From: Prauserella muralis
Lineage (GTDB): Bacteria > Actinomycetota > Actinomycetes > Mycobacteriales > Pseudonocardiaceae
Direction of reading: 5' to 3'
Length of the DNA: 64,000 nucleotides
Assembly (NCBI RefSeq): GCF_003202285.1
Contig: NZ_MASW01000001.1
Location: 744,001-808,000, forward strand
Position numbers and translations under genes: made by a program. The notes beneath the pieces were generated by a model that was given only the letters and a program-made list of their open reading frames with translations, was not told the origin of the DNA and did not search any database. Positions within the stretch are counted from its first letter, which is position 1; each line of letters starts with the position of its first letter. Of the stretch, positions 47,447 through 55,180 are shown piece by piece.

Positions 47447-49055
47447 CGTGACCAACCAGGTGCCGCCGCTCGCCGGGTACGACGCCGCCGAGGACCCCGC
47501 GCTGCTGGAGGGCCTTCGCCGCGAGGGCGCGGCCTGGGCCGAGGACGAGCTGCGCGAACTGGGCAGGCTCGCGGGCGGTGAGCAGGCGCAGGAATGGGGC
47601 AGGCTCGTCAACGAGAACCCGCCGAAGCTGCGGACCCACGACCGGGTCGGCACCCGCATCGACGAGGTCGAGTTCCACCCGCACTGGCACGACCTGATGG
47701 ACGTGGCCGTGTCCCATGGCCTGCACGCGACGCCGTGGCAGGACGAGCGACCCGGTGCCCACGTGGCCCGCGCCGCCAAGTTCTACGTCTGGAGCCAGGT
47801 GGAGGCCGGGCACACCTGCCCGATCTCGATGACCTACTCGGCCGTGCCCGCGCTCCGGCACAACGCCGGGCTCGCGAGTGCCTACGAGCCGCTGCTGGCC
47901 GCCCGGGACTACGACTACGGCCTGCGCGAGCCGGGCACCAAGCGCGGCCTCATCGCCGGCATGTCGATGACCGAGAAGCAGGGCGGCTCGGACGTGCGGG
48001 CCAACACCACCCGGGCCACGCCCGCGGGCGACGGCAGCTACGTGCTGGTCGGGCACAAGTGGTTCACCTCGGCACCCATGTCCGACATGTTTCTGACCCT
48101 GGCGCAGGCGCCGGGCGGGCTGTCGTGCTTCCTGCTGCCCCGCGTACTGCCGGACGGCACCCGCAACCGCATCCTGCTGCAGCGGCTCAAGGACAAGCTG
48201 GGCAACCGCTCCAACGCCTCCGCCGAGATCGAGTACGACCAGGCCGTCGGCTGGCTGGTCGGCGAGGAGGGGCGCGGAGTCCGCACGATCATCGAGATGG
48301 TCAACAACACGCGGCTCGACTGCGTGATCGGCGGCGCGGCCGGGATGCACTACGGCGCGCTGCGGGCCGCGCACCACGCGCGGCACCGCTCGGCGTTCGG
48401 CGCGCCACTGGAGCGGCAGCCGCTCATGGCCAACGTGCTCGCCGATCTGGCCGTGGAGGCCGAGGCCGCCACCGTCGTCGCGCTGCGGCTGGCGGGAGCC
48501 AGTGACCGTGCCGTCGCGGGCGATGCCGCTGAGGCGGCGTTTCGGAGGCTGGGCCTCGCGGTGACCAAGTACTGGGTGTGCAAACGGGCGCCCGCCCACG
48601 CGGCGGAGGCGCTGGAATGCCTCGGCGGCAACGGCTACGTGGAGGAGTCGGGCATGCCGCGCCTGTTCCGGGAGTCCCCGCTGTCGTCGATCTGGGAGGG
48701 CTCCGGCAACGTCGCCGCCCTGGACACGCTGCGGGCGATGGGCAGGCAACCCGATGCGGTCGAGGCGTTCTTCACCGAGGTCGAGCGGGCGGCGGGCGCC
48801 GACGCCAGGCTCGACGACGCCATCGCCCGCGTGCGCAAGGAGCTTGCCGACCTCGCCGACATCGAGTTCCGCGCACGCAGGCTGGTGGAGCTGCTGGCGC
48901 TGGTGCTGCAGGGGTCGCTGCTGGTGCGCTACGGCGACAAGGCCGTCGCCGACGCGTTCTGCGCCTCGCGGCTCGGCGGCGACTGGGGCGTCGCCTTCGG
49001 CACCCTGCCCACCGGCGTCGACACCGGCGCCATCACGGGAAGGATCCTGCCGTGA
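47430..49055 (+). CDS. aidB: AidB-like acyl-CoA dehydrogenase
   Basis: 541 residues, the length of E. coli AidB, and alike from the N-terminus: NQVPPLAGYD, LRREGAAW, LGRLVNENPPKLRTHDRVG, RIDEVEFHPHWHDLM, QVEAGHTCPISMTYSA, GMSMTEKQGGSDVRANTT, and ECLGGNGYVEESGMPRLFRESPLSSIWEGSGN. AidB is an FAD acyl-CoA dehydrogenase homologue induced by alkylation stress and able to bind DNA; other members oxidise acyl-CoAs. Cotranscription with a crotonase here favours a metabolic role. Residue-level activity cannot be judged. Confidence 0.92.
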   Translation: MPPTHDVTNQVPPLAGYDAAEDPALLEGLRREGAAWAEDELRELGRLAGGEQAQEWGRLVNENPPKLRTHDRVGTRIDEVEFHPHWHDLMDVAVSHGLHATPWQDERPGAHVARAAKFYVWSQVEAGHTCPISMTYSAVPALRHNAGLASAYEPLLAARDYDYGLREPGTKRGLIAGMSMTEKQGGSDVRANTTRATPAGDGSYVLVGHKWFTSAPMSDMFLTLAQAPGGLSCFLLPRVLPDGTRNRILLQRLKDKLGNRSNASAEIEYDQAVGWLVGEEGRGVRTIIEMVNNTRLDCVIGGAAGMHYGALRAAHHARHRSAFGAPLERQPLMANVLADLAVEAEAATVVALRLAGASDRAVAGDAAEAAFRRLGLAVTKYWVCKRAPAHAAEALECLGGNGYVEESGMPRLFRESPLSSIWEGSGNVAALDTLRAMGRQPDAVEAFFTEVERAAGADARLDDAIARVRKELADLADIEFRARRLVELLALVLQGSLLVRYGDKAVADAFCASRLGGDWGVAFGTLPTGVDTGAITGRILP

Positions 49056-49849
49056 GCACGTCGCAGGGGGCGGATCTGCCGGTGCGAGTGGAACGGCGCG
49101 GCCCGGTCACCACGGTGGTGTTGAGCCGCCCGGCGCAGCGCAACGCCGTCGACGGGCCGACCGCGGCGGCGCTGGCCGACGCGTTCCGCGCGTTCGATGC
49201 CGACGACGACGCGAGCGTCGCCGTGCTGTGGGGCGAGGGCGGCACCTTCTGCGCGGGCGCCGACCTCAAGGCCATCGGGACCGAGAACGGCAACCGGGTC
49301 GCCGAGGACGGGGACGGGCCGATGGGACCCACCCGGCTGCGGCTCTCCAAGCCGGTGATCGCGGCCGTGTCCGGTTACGCCGTGGCCGGTGGGCTTGAGC
49401 TCGCGCTGTGGTGTGACCTGCGGGTGGCCGAGGAGGACGCGGTGCTGGGCGTGTTCTGCCGCCGCTGGGGCGTGCCGCTGATCGACGGCGGCACCGTGCG
49501 GCTGCCCCGGCTGATCGGGCAGAGCCGGGCGATGGACCTGGTGCTGACCGGGAGGGGCGTGCAGGCGGACGAGGCGCTGTCGATGGGGCTGGTCAACCGG
49601 GTCGTGCCGACCGGGACGGCGCGCGAGGCCGCCGAGCGGCTGGCCGCCGAGATCGCCGCGTTCCCGCAGACGTGCCTGCGCGAGGACCGGCTCTCCATGC
49701 TGGAGCAGGAGGGCCTCCCCGAGCCCGAAGCGCTGGCCGCCGAGCTGCGGCACGGGCTGGCGTCGCTGGGCGCCGACGCGCTCGCGGGCGCCCAGCGGTT
49801 CGCCTCGGGAGCCGGGCGCCACGGCCGCTTCGAGCAGGGACCTCAGTAG
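49052..49849 (+). CDS. Enoyl-CoA hydratase/isomerase family protein
   Basis: 265 residues. Crotonase motifs: SRPAQRNAVDG, GTFCAGADLKAIG (oxyanion hole), AVSGYAVAGGLELALWCDLRVAEEDAVLGVF with one catalytic Glu, and RLPRLIGQSRAMDLVLTGR. The second catalytic Glu expected after the VFCRRWGVPLIDGG loop is not evident, so it may act as an isomerase or another crotonase-type enzyme rather than a hydratase. The GTG start overlaps the aidB stop (GTGA). Last gene of the TetR operon. Confidence 0.9.
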   Translation: MSTSQGADLPVRVERRGPVTTVVLSRPAQRNAVDGPTAAALADAFRAFDADDDASVAVLWGEGGTFCAGADLKAIGTENGNRVAEDGDGPMGPTRLRLSKPVIAAVSGYAVAGGLELALWCDLRVAEEDAVLGVFCRRWGVPLIDGGTVRLPRLIGQSRAMDLVLTGRGVQADEALSMGLVNRVVPTGTAREAAERLAAEIAAFPQTCLREDRLSMLEQEGLPEPEALAAELRHGLASLGADALAGAQRFASGAGRHGRFEQGPQ

Positions 49850-50655
49850 CCGAAGTTCTGCGTCCAGTACCAGCCCGACGAGTTCACGCCCACGCCGATG
49901 GCCGAGATGTCGCAGTTGAGGATGTTGCGGCGGTGCCCTTCGGACGACATCCACGCGTCCATGACCGCGTCGGCGCTCGACAGGCCCATCGCGATGTTCT
50001 CGGCCGCGGGACGCGGGTAGCCGGCCCGGCGGATGCGCTGGTCGAACGTCACGCCCTCGGGCGTGGTGTGCTCCAGGTAGCCGCGGCGGGCCATGTCGTC
50101 GCTGTGCGCCTGCGCGGCGGTGGTGAGCCTGCTGTCGACCGTGACGGGTGCGCAGCCCGCATCGGCGCGCTCGGCGTTGACGAGCGTGACGACCTGCGTG
50201 GTCAGCGGGCCGCCACTGGTGCTGGTGGGGGCGCTGGTTTCCGACCTTGCGGTGTTGCCGGGGCGCTCGCTCGTGGGTCCGGGGTGGCGCGAGCTGGTGC
50301 CGGTGGTGGTGCGCTCGGTGGTCGTCTCGGTGGACTCGGTGCTGCTGGTGGGCGCCGGTTCGGGGGGAGCGGCGCCGCCGGTGGTGGTGCGTTCGGGGGG
50401 CGGGGAGCTGGCGGTCGGGGATGCGGCAGTGCTGGCCGACGGCGAGGCGGAGCCGGGCTCCGCGCGCCGGAGCGGGGTGTCGTAGGTGGTGCCATCCGCG
50501 TCGTCAGGCAGGGCGACGGTGGTGTCGGGGCCCGGCGGGTTCAGCCAGAGCAGGTGCCCGCCGGCCGCCGCCGCGACACCCACAAGCACACTGAACATCA
50601 CTAACAGTGAGCGAATTCGCGAGTTCGGGGCAGACACAAGAGCGGAAGCTACCAC
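49843..50655 (-). CDS. Secreted CAP/SCP-domain protein
   Basis: About 270 residues. One N-terminal membrane helix (LLVMFSVLVGVAAAAGGHLLWL) acts as signal or anchor, then a Ser/Thr/Pro-rich linker (60-140), then the CAP domain: VVTLVNAERADAGCAPVTVDSRLTTAAQAHSDDMARRGYLEHTTPEGV (in part), AENIAMG and SSEGHRRNILNCDISAIGVGV with the His/Glu pocket. CAP proteins bind sterols, lipids or peptides outside the cell; two Cys could pair. The start is uncertain (GTG 50655 chosen, near a promoter-like TAACTC). Confidence 0.85.
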   Translation of the reverse strand: MVASALVSAPNSRIRSLLVMFSVLVGVAAAAGGHLLWLNPPGPDTTVALPDDADGTTYDTPLRRAEPGSASPSASTAASPTASSPPPERTTTGGAAPPEPAPTSSTESTETTTERTTTGTSSRHPGPTSERPGNTARSETSAPTSTSGGPLTTQVVTLVNAERADAGCAPVTVDSRLTTAAQAHSDDMARRGYLEHTTPEGVTFDQRIRRAGYPRPAAENIAMGLSSADAVMDAWMSSEGHRRNILNCDISAIGVGVNSSGWYWTQNFGY

Positions 50656-50701
50656 CAAAGCGTGAGTTATTGAACCGTTACTTTTTGTTTATCACGCTGC
50701 G

Positions 50702-51283
50702 TCAGCGGCGGGTGTCGATGCGATCGAAGTTGCGGTACGCCTTGCTCGGCGTCGGGCCGCGTTGTCCCTGGTAGCGGGAGCCTGCCTGGGCCGAACCGTA
50801 GGGGTGCTCGGCGGCGCTGGTGAGCCGGAACAGGCATAGCTGGCCGATCTTCATCCCCGGCCACAGGGTGATGGGGAGATTCGCCACATTCGAGAGTTCG
50901 AGGGTGATGTGCCCCGTGAAGCCGGGGTCGATGAACCCGGCCGTGGAGTGGGTCAGCAGGCCCAGCCTGCCCAGCGACGACTTGCCCTCCAGCCGCCCGG
51001 CGAGGTCGTCGGGCAGGGTGAAGATCTCGTAGGTGGAGCCGAGCACGAACTCGCCGGGGTGCAGCACGAACGGGTCCTCGCCGTCCTTCTCCACGAGGGA
51101 GGTGAGCTCGTCCTGCTGCAGCGCCGGGTCGATGTGGGTGTACTTCGTGTTGTCGAAGACGCGGAAGAAGCGATCGAGACGCACGTCGATGCTGGACGGC
51201 TGCAGCATCTGCGGGGTGAACGGGTCGACCCCGAGCCGCCCGGCATCGAGCTCCTTGCGGAGGTCACGGTCACTCAGTAGCAC
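50702..51283 (-). CDS. dcd: dCTP deaminase (dUMP-forming type)
   Basis: 193 residues. Family motifs: MLLSDRDL-like start, [46 protein letters not shown] (in part), [21 protein letters not shown], and [19 protein letters not shown]. The actinobacterial form (as in M. tuberculosis) combines dCTP deaminase and dUTPase to give dUMP. I start at GTG 51283: a TAGGGT hexamer ends 7 nt earlier, so the message is probably leaderless, and homologues start at this Leu-Leu-Ser-Asp. Confidence 0.95.
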   Translation of the reverse strand: MLLSDRDLRKELDAGRLGVDPFTPQMLQPSSIDVRLDRFFRVFDNTKYTHIDPALQQDELTSLVEKDGEDPFVLHPGEFVLGSTYEIFTLPDDLAGRLEGKSSLGRLGLLTHSTAGFIDPGFTGHITLELSNVANLPITLWPGMKIGQLCLFRLTSAAEHPYGSAQAGSRYQGQRGPTPSKAYRNFDRIDTRR

Positions 51284-51302
51284 CCGCACACCCTAGCGGG
51301 GA

Positions 51303-52541
51303 TCATGCGGCGGGCTGGTCCTCGGTGGGTGTGTGGCGCGCGTAGGTGGGGTCGGTGCGGAAGAGGGCGCCGAGCCTGCGGGCGTACTGGCGTCTGCCGA
51401 GGTCCCCGAGGCGCTCCTGCAGCAGCGTCGCGCCGGGCACCCACTGGCGGACGGTCTCGGCGGCGAAGTTGGCGGCCGCCGCGGCCACGACGAGGCCCTG
51501 CGCGACGGGGTCGTTGGGCAGGCCGAGGAAGTCGGCGTTGGTCTTGCCGAGGACGAGCCTGCTGATCGAGGAATGGACGCGCACGGAGACGTGGGAGAGC
51601 ACCTTGCCGACGGCTCCGCGGCCCCGGCCGACGTCGGCGTGCGACCTCAGCAGCGCGGCCGCCAGGCGCCGCGAGTCGTCGTCGGGGACGAACTCGGTGG
51701 TGGCGAGCAGCCACAGCAGCCGCCACGCGTCGTCCTCGGTGGCGGGCAGCAGTTGCTCCGGGATGCCCATCAGCCAGCCGACGTAGCGCCACAGGTGCAG
51801 CATGTCGGCGCGCTCACGGTCGGTGTAGCGGACGCCGAGCAGCTGCATGCCGAGTACGTAGACCAGGGAGAAGAGCAGCAGTGTGCCGACCGTCTGGACC
51901 TGGTTGACCGGCCGGTCCCATGCGGCGTAGTCCCAGTCGGCGCGGCGGTTCATCGCGGCGCGGACGTGCGCGTGCACGAGCCGTACGCGCAAGGCGGAGG
52001 CATAGCCGTGGCCGCCGATGCGCAGCGCCCCGGGGGTGGTCACGTCGATCCACCACACGGCCGTCTCGACGAGCCTGCGGCTGGCGGCCTGCTCGATGGC
52101 CCCGGTGCCGACCAGGGATTTCGTGGCGCGCGATGCGAGATACCCGCCCATGAGGGACATGTCGCCGAGCGGGAAGAGGCCGAGGATGCCGGTGCGGGCG
52201 ATGGCGCGGGCACCGCGCTCGAGCCGGGCCGTGTCGACCCAGTACGGCGTCGCCTCGACGGCGCGGAAGAAGTCGGCCAGCTCGGCGGGCGGATCCTCGA
52301 CCGCGTCGATGCCGTGCTGCAGCGCCCGCTCGAACCCCGCTCGCAGCTCGCCGGAGCCGCGGGCGCGCATCGCGGCGGCGAGCGCGTCGGCCGGCGGATC
52401 CTCGGCCTGTGCGAACGCGCGCAGCCGCCGGACCTGGCGCTCGGTCGCACGCAGGTCGCCCGGCGCGAACAGCCGGACCGCGAGCCGGAAGCCGCCCTGC
52501 CGCAGGAGGTCCGGATCCGGCAACCGCTCGTCGTCGCCCAT
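51303..52541 (-). CDS. MpaB-type oxygenase (DUF2236)
   Basis: 412 residues. DUF2236 / ER-bound oxygenase-like helical fold: FRAVEATPYWVDTARLERGARA, a hydrophobic patch ILGLFPLGDMSLMGGYLASRATKSLVG, VAWWIDV-like VETAVWWIDVTTPGALRIGGHGYASALRVRLVHAHVR (in part) with the conserved HxHVR, and RPVNQVQTVGTLLLFS. Fungal MpaB cleaves a sesquiterpenoid chain; bacterial members include latex-clearing protein relatives. ATG 52541 follows AGGTGA. A 16-bp palindrome just upstream suggests a TetR-type regulator encoded elsewhere. Confidence 0.85.
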   Translation of the reverse strand: MGDDERLPDPDLLRQGGFRLAVRLFAPGDLRATERQVRRLRAFAQAEDPPADALAAAMRARGSGELRAGFERALQHGIDAVEDPPAELADFFRAVEATPYWVDTARLERGARAIARTGILGLFPLGDMSLMGGYLASRATKSLVGTGAIEQAASRRLVETAVWWIDVTTPGALRIGGHGYASALRVRLVHAHVRAAMNRRADWDYAAWDRPVNQVQTVGTLLLFSLVYVLGMQLLGVRYTDRERADMLHLWRYVGWLMGIPEQLLPATEDDAWRLLWLLATTEFVPDDDSRRLAAALLRSHADVGRGRGAVGKVLSHVSVRVHSSISRLVLGKTNADFLGLPNDPVAQGLVVAAAAANFAAETVRQWVPGATLLQERLGDLGRRQYARRLGALFRTDPTYARHTPTEDQPAA

Positions 52542-52568
52542 CGCGCTCACCTGCCCGTACACCACGTA

Positions 52569-52584
52569 GACAACAAGTGTTGTC
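52569..52584. promoter_or_regulatory. 16-bp palindrome before the MpaB gene
   Basis: GACAACAAGTGTTGTC, with perfect 7-bp arms (the central AG breaks the symmetry), 28 bp upstream of the start codon. It is typical of a TetR-type operator; no regulator gene is adjacent. Confidence 0.72.
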
Positions 52585-52671
52585 ACTTCAGGGCGGCGCC
52601 GTCAAGAAGGGACTCCTGGGGGAAACCCGCGTGCGGGGGACAGATCAGCACCGTGTATGCTCTGGGGCGCT

Positions 52672-52745
52672 GCGGATGTAGTTCAATGGTAGAACATCAG
52701 CTTCCCAAGCTGAGAACGCGGGTTCGATTCCCGTCATCCGCTCCA
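52672..52745 (+). tRNA. tRNA-Gly (CCC anticodon) with encoded CCA
   Basis: All stems close: acceptor GCGGATG/CATCCGC, D arm GTTC-AATGGTA-GAAC, anticodon arm TCAGC-TTCCCAA-GCTGA with anticodon CCC, T arm GCGGG-TTCGATT-CCCGT, discriminator T and an encoded CCA. A TATGCT hexamer at about 52656-52661 fits a promoter. The 3' half is duplicated exactly at 53995-54041, the mark of an integration site. Confidence 0.97.
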
Positions 52746-52748
52746 GAC
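52702..52748. repeat. attL, 47-bp direct repeat
   Basis: Starts at the anticodon loop (TTCCCAAG) of the tRNA-Gly gene and runs six bases beyond the tRNA body, identical over 47 bp to 53995-54041. Confidence 0.93.
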
Positions 52749-52750
52749 CG

Positions 52751-52793
52751 AAACCCCCAGGTCACACACCGTCGAATGTGGACCTGGGGGTTT
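52751..52793 (+). terminator. Terminator after tRNA-Gly (element side)
   Basis: AAACCCCCAGGTC pairs with GACCTGGGGGTTT over 13 bp around a 17-nt loop, ending in TTT. Lying inside the repeat-bounded segment, it was probably brought in by the element. Confidence 0.88.
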
Positions 52794-52819
52794 CTGCTTT
52801 CGAGATCAACTCGTCGGCT

Positions 52820-52840
52820 GGGCCATTAATGGGCCATTAG
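52820..52840. promoter_or_regulatory. Left pair of GGGCCATTA motifs
   Basis: GGGCCATTAAT followed directly by GGGCCATTAG, 71 bp inside the left att core. A matching pair lies inside the right end at 53890-53909. Short direct repeats flanking the core are the usual form of integrase arm-type sites. Confidence 0.6.
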
Positions 52841-53094
52841 CGAACCGGCACTGGCGCGCCAGCCGCACCATCGTCCGGGTCGTCATCGTCCTGCGAGGTG
52901 GACGCGTCCGCGCCCTGGCGATGCTTGTCCACCAGTTCCGACAACCGGTCGGCGATCCGCTCGTCGGCATCGCTCGTGGCCCGCTGGTCAAGAGCGGCGC
53001 GCTCCGCGCACCGCCGCCGGGCACGCCCCGGCCTCTCGCTGGCGCTCCGGCCGGGCGGCCCTGCGCTCGCGTTGCGATCCGCGCTTTCCTGCAC
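52837..53094 (-). pseudogene. 85-codon frame, possible integrase-linked relic
   Basis: Open frame of 85 codons, Arg/Ala-rich at the start and with a helix near its end containing ADRLSELVDKHRQG, then an Asp-rich tail. The helix recurs with about 60% identity in a 41-codon frame at 54132-54257, outside the element (LSGLVDKHRSG). Length, composition and lack of a good ribosome site suggest a decayed gene. I cannot assign a family; a C-terminal integrase remnant is possible. Confidence 0.35.
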
Positions 53095-53274
53095 GAGGCG
53101 ACACGGCAGCCGCGCGGCACCCTGCGGAGCCCCCTTCTCGCCCGGTGATCGTCTTACGCCGCACTGGCCGCATCAAGGGCGCCTCCGGCGTCGCTGACGC
53201 GATGAGCTGCGCTCACCCTTGACCCGACCACCACGGCGCAACGGATCGGCAGGGGCGAAGGGAACGGGGAGGCT

Positions 53275-53409
53275 GTGGGCGGGGTACCGAAGCTGACCGA
53301 AGACGAGGTGACCGACACTTCACGCATGTGGACCCTGATCGTCACAAGCGTCGGCGTGCTTTTCACCCTGGTCGGCATTGGCTGTGCTTGGCGGGCGTAC
53401 GCAATTTAG
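53275..53409 (+). CDS. Small membrane protein, 44 aa
   Basis: GTG 53275, just after GGGGAGG, opens a 44-codon frame: a short acidic segment (PKLTEDEVTD) and one membrane helix (WTLIVTSVGVLFTLVGIGCAW) ending RAYAI. ATG 53326 in the same frame would give 27 residues. Located inside the element relic just before the coiled-coil gene, in the same direction. Not recognised. Confidence 0.5.
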   Translation: MGGVPKLTEDEVTDTSRMWTLIVTSVGVLFTLVGIGCAWRAYAI

Positions 53410-53433
53410 TTCAGAGACCATTCAAAGGAGCCA

Positions 53434-53886
53434 TTGTGGCCAGCACTCACCAGATCAGCAGCCTGGATCCGCCAACACATTCTGCGTCGTCCCCGAGATG
53501 TCCGCGTGCACTCCGCGAGCGCAACAATCGCGATCAACTTGAGTGCTTCGGCTAGCGGTACCCGTTTCGGCTTGCCTATCCCAGAAGACGCACCGGTAGA
53601 AGAGCAGCTCCGGTTACTCGTTAGGCGTATCACCACCATCGAGGAAGAAGTAGTCGAGGACCGAAGGCGCCTAGATAACGACCTAAGGAGAGTTCGCGAC
53701 GAGACATCCAAGGTTAAGGCTGACCTCAATGCTGAGGTCCAGCGTGTTGATCGCTCGGTCGACACCCGCATCGCATCACTCGCAACGAGCAGCGTTCGCC
53801 TCCAGATCGTAGGACTGCTCATGGTGGGCGTTGGCTCGATCTTGACGGCCGCACCGACAGTACTAAGTGCAGCAGCAGCCGTCTAG
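53434..53886 (+). CDS. Coiled-coil membrane protein of the element
   Basis: 150 residues, opening with AAWIRQHILRRPRDVRV, a beginning I associate with small proteins on actinobacterial integrative elements, then a coiled coil (VEEQLRLLVRRITTIEEEVVEDRRRLD in part) and a C-terminal membrane helix (LQIVGLLMVGVGSILTAAPTVL). AAAGGAG precedes the start region; the frame begins with TTG 53434, while a GTG two bases later is in another frame that stops early. Codon use is less GC-rich than its neighbours. Role unknown. Confidence 0.55.
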   Translation: MWPALTRSAAWIRQHILRRPRDVRVHSASATIAINLSASASGTRFGLPIPEDAPVEEQLRLLVRRITTIEEEVVEDRRRLDNDLRRVRDETSKVKADLNAEVQRVDRSVDTRIASLATSSVRLQIVGLLMVGVGSILTAAPTVLSAAAAV

Positions 53887-53889
53887 AAC

Positions 53890-53909
53890 GGGCCATTAGC
53901 GGGCCATTC
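53890..53909. promoter_or_regulatory. Right pair of GGGCCATT motifs
   Basis: GGGCCATTAGC followed directly by GGGCCATTC, 85 bp inside the right core repeat and in the same orientation as the left pair. Confidence 0.6.
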
Positions 53910-53976
53910 AGGGCGGTCAACCACGGCCAACAGCGGCACCCCGCGCACATACTCGTCCGCAGGTCAGGGCCACTTT

Positions 53977-53994
53977 CCAGCGTGATCACGCTGG
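53977..53994. repeat. 18-bp palindrome abutting attR
   Basis: CCAGCGTGATCACGCTGG is a perfect 18-bp palindrome and ends exactly where the 47-bp core repeat begins. Confidence 0.85.
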
Positions 53995-54041
53995 TTCCCA
54001 AGCTGAGAACGCGGGTTCGATTCCCGTCATCCGCTCCAGAC
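53995..54041. repeat. attR, 47-bp direct repeat (tRNA-Gly 3' part)
   Basis: Exact copy of 52702-52748, starting in the anticodon loop and without a 5' half, so it cannot be a functional tRNA. Confidence 0.93.
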
Positions 54042-54058
54042 TTGTTTCCGCAGATCAG

Positions 54059-54092
54059 AAGGCCCGCCTCCCGATCCTGGGAAGCGGGCCTT
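54059..54092. terminator. Hairpin, probable original tRNA terminator
   Basis: AAGGCCCGC pairs with GCGGGCCTT, with a second inner pairing TCCC/GGGA, just after attR. It would have ended the tRNA-Gly transcript before integration. Confidence 0.7.
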
Positions 54093-54131
54093 CCGCTTGT
54101 GTTGATCACTTCCACCAACCCGCCGGCAACA

Positions 54132-54257
54132 TCATTCGGCCGTTACGGCGCCGTGCAGCTGCCCGGAACGGTGCTTGTCCACCAGGCCCGAGAGCCCGGT
54201 CGCGACCATCCGGACCGCCTCACTCGTGGCCGCTGGAAGCTCAACGCGGCCCCGCAT
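54132..54257 (-). CDS. Possible 41-residue relic protein
   Basis: 41 codons from an ATG, MRGRVELPAATSEAVRM then VATGLSGLVDKHRSG and a short tail. The helix matches the one in the 52837-53094 frame inside the element, so both derive from one family. It may be a fragment left from an earlier element at the same tRNA. No ribosome site is clear. Confidence 0.3.
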   Translation of the reverse strand: MRGRVELPAATSEAVRMVATGLSGLVDKHRSGQLHGAVTAE

Positions 54258-54382
54258 GTCGTCGTGGCGGGGCAGCAGCCTCAGACATCGAGCGCGGACC
54301 AATCGGTGGCTGCGATCGCTGCCTGTAGATCCCAGGTTGGCACGCGGACCCGATTCACAACCGTCTGATGTGGACCCGAGGT

Positions 54383-55117
54383 TCACTTGTCGGCCGAGTG
54401 GTACACCGACACGTGTTTCGTGCTCGTGGCGTCGAACGGTCGGCGGTCCCAGTCTCCGTATCGTTCTCCCAGCTGGAGCCCGGCCAGTTGTGCCATCAGG
54501 TCGAGTTCGGCCGGCCAAGCGTAGCGGAGGGCCACGGGCCGGAGCCGGTGCCCTTCGCTGTCCACGGTGATGTGCTGAGCATCGACTCGCTGGTGCACGG
54601 CATCGTGCAGTGCGACCTCGTAGGTGGCCGAGTCTTCGCCCACGGCAAGCGTCTGAACTCGGCGATCGAAGCGCCCGGGGTCGGGGACGAAACATTCGAG
54701 GACGAACGACCCGCCGGGCGCCAGGGCACCTGCGACCGCACGGAAGCAATCGACCTGCCTGGCCTGCGTGAGCAACGCGAAGAAGCTGTTGGCGACCAGG
54801 TAAACGAGGTCGAACGGCCCTTCGACGGCGACGTCGGCCATGTCGCCGATGGTGACGGGAATGCTCTGCCCTCCCGCCTTCTCGCGCAGCCGGGCCACCA
54901 TCGACTCGGACGAGTCGATGCCCACAACCTCGACGCCGCGCTCGGCGAGCGGCAGGGCCACGCGGCCCGTTCCGATCGCCAGTTCCAGCGCCCGCCCGTC
55001 GTGGGCCAGGCCCGCCAGTAGCTCGATCGCGGGCGATACGTCCGACCCGTCGAACAGATCGTCGTACACCGACGCCCAAGCCTCGCCATAGCTGGCCGGA
55101 TCCTCGAACCTCGACAC
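54383..55117 (-). CDS. SAM-dependent class I methyltransferase
   Basis: 244 residues. SAM site LELAIGTGRVALPLAERGVEVVGIDSSESMV, then FDLVYLVANSFFALLTQARQVDCF and LAPGGSFVLECFVPD. It starts YGEAWASVYDDLF, the usual opening of small-molecule methyltransferases of this type. The GTG start follows the opening MSRFEDPASY. Substrate unknown. Isolated between the element flank and the 13E12 gene. Confidence 0.88.
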   Translation of the reverse strand: MSRFEDPASYGEAWASVYDDLFDGSDVSPAIELLAGLAHDGRALELAIGTGRVALPLAERGVEVVGIDSSESMVARLREKAGGQSIPVTIGDMADVAVEGPFDLVYLVANSFFALLTQARQVDCFRAVAGALAPGGSFVLECFVPDPGRFDRRVQTLAVGEDSATYEVALHDAVHQRVDAQHITVDSEGHRLRPVALRYAWPAELDLMAQLAGLQLGERYGDWDRRPFDATSTKHVSVYHSADK

Positions 55118-55180
55118 AGCACGCAGCCAAGCAGAGCCGTCACGGCGCGAGCAAACACCTCCCGCCCCTTGGCGTTCAAC

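Larger units (their letters stand above)
52702..54041. mobile_element. Relic of an integrative element at tRNA-Gly
   Basis: Bounded by a 47-bp exact direct repeat covering the anticodon loop to just past the tRNA 3' end. Inside are lower-GC, poorly conserved frames, paired GGGCCATTA motifs near both ends, a coiled-coil membrane protein and a small membrane protein. No complete integrase, excisionase or replication gene is present. The intact tRNA is on the left, so bases beyond 54041 are the original chromosomal flank. Confidence 0.85.
54042..54382. other. Original tRNA flank, no clear gene
   Basis: 341 bp between attR and the methyltransferase gene. It holds a terminator hairpin at 54059-54092 and a short relic frame at 54132-54257; I see no intact gene. 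Confidence 0.6.

Noticed and set aside
53819-54118. Minus-strand frame containing DDGNRTRVLSLG
   Set aside because: This is the translation of the duplicated tRNA segment, a well-known false protein at tRNA att sites.
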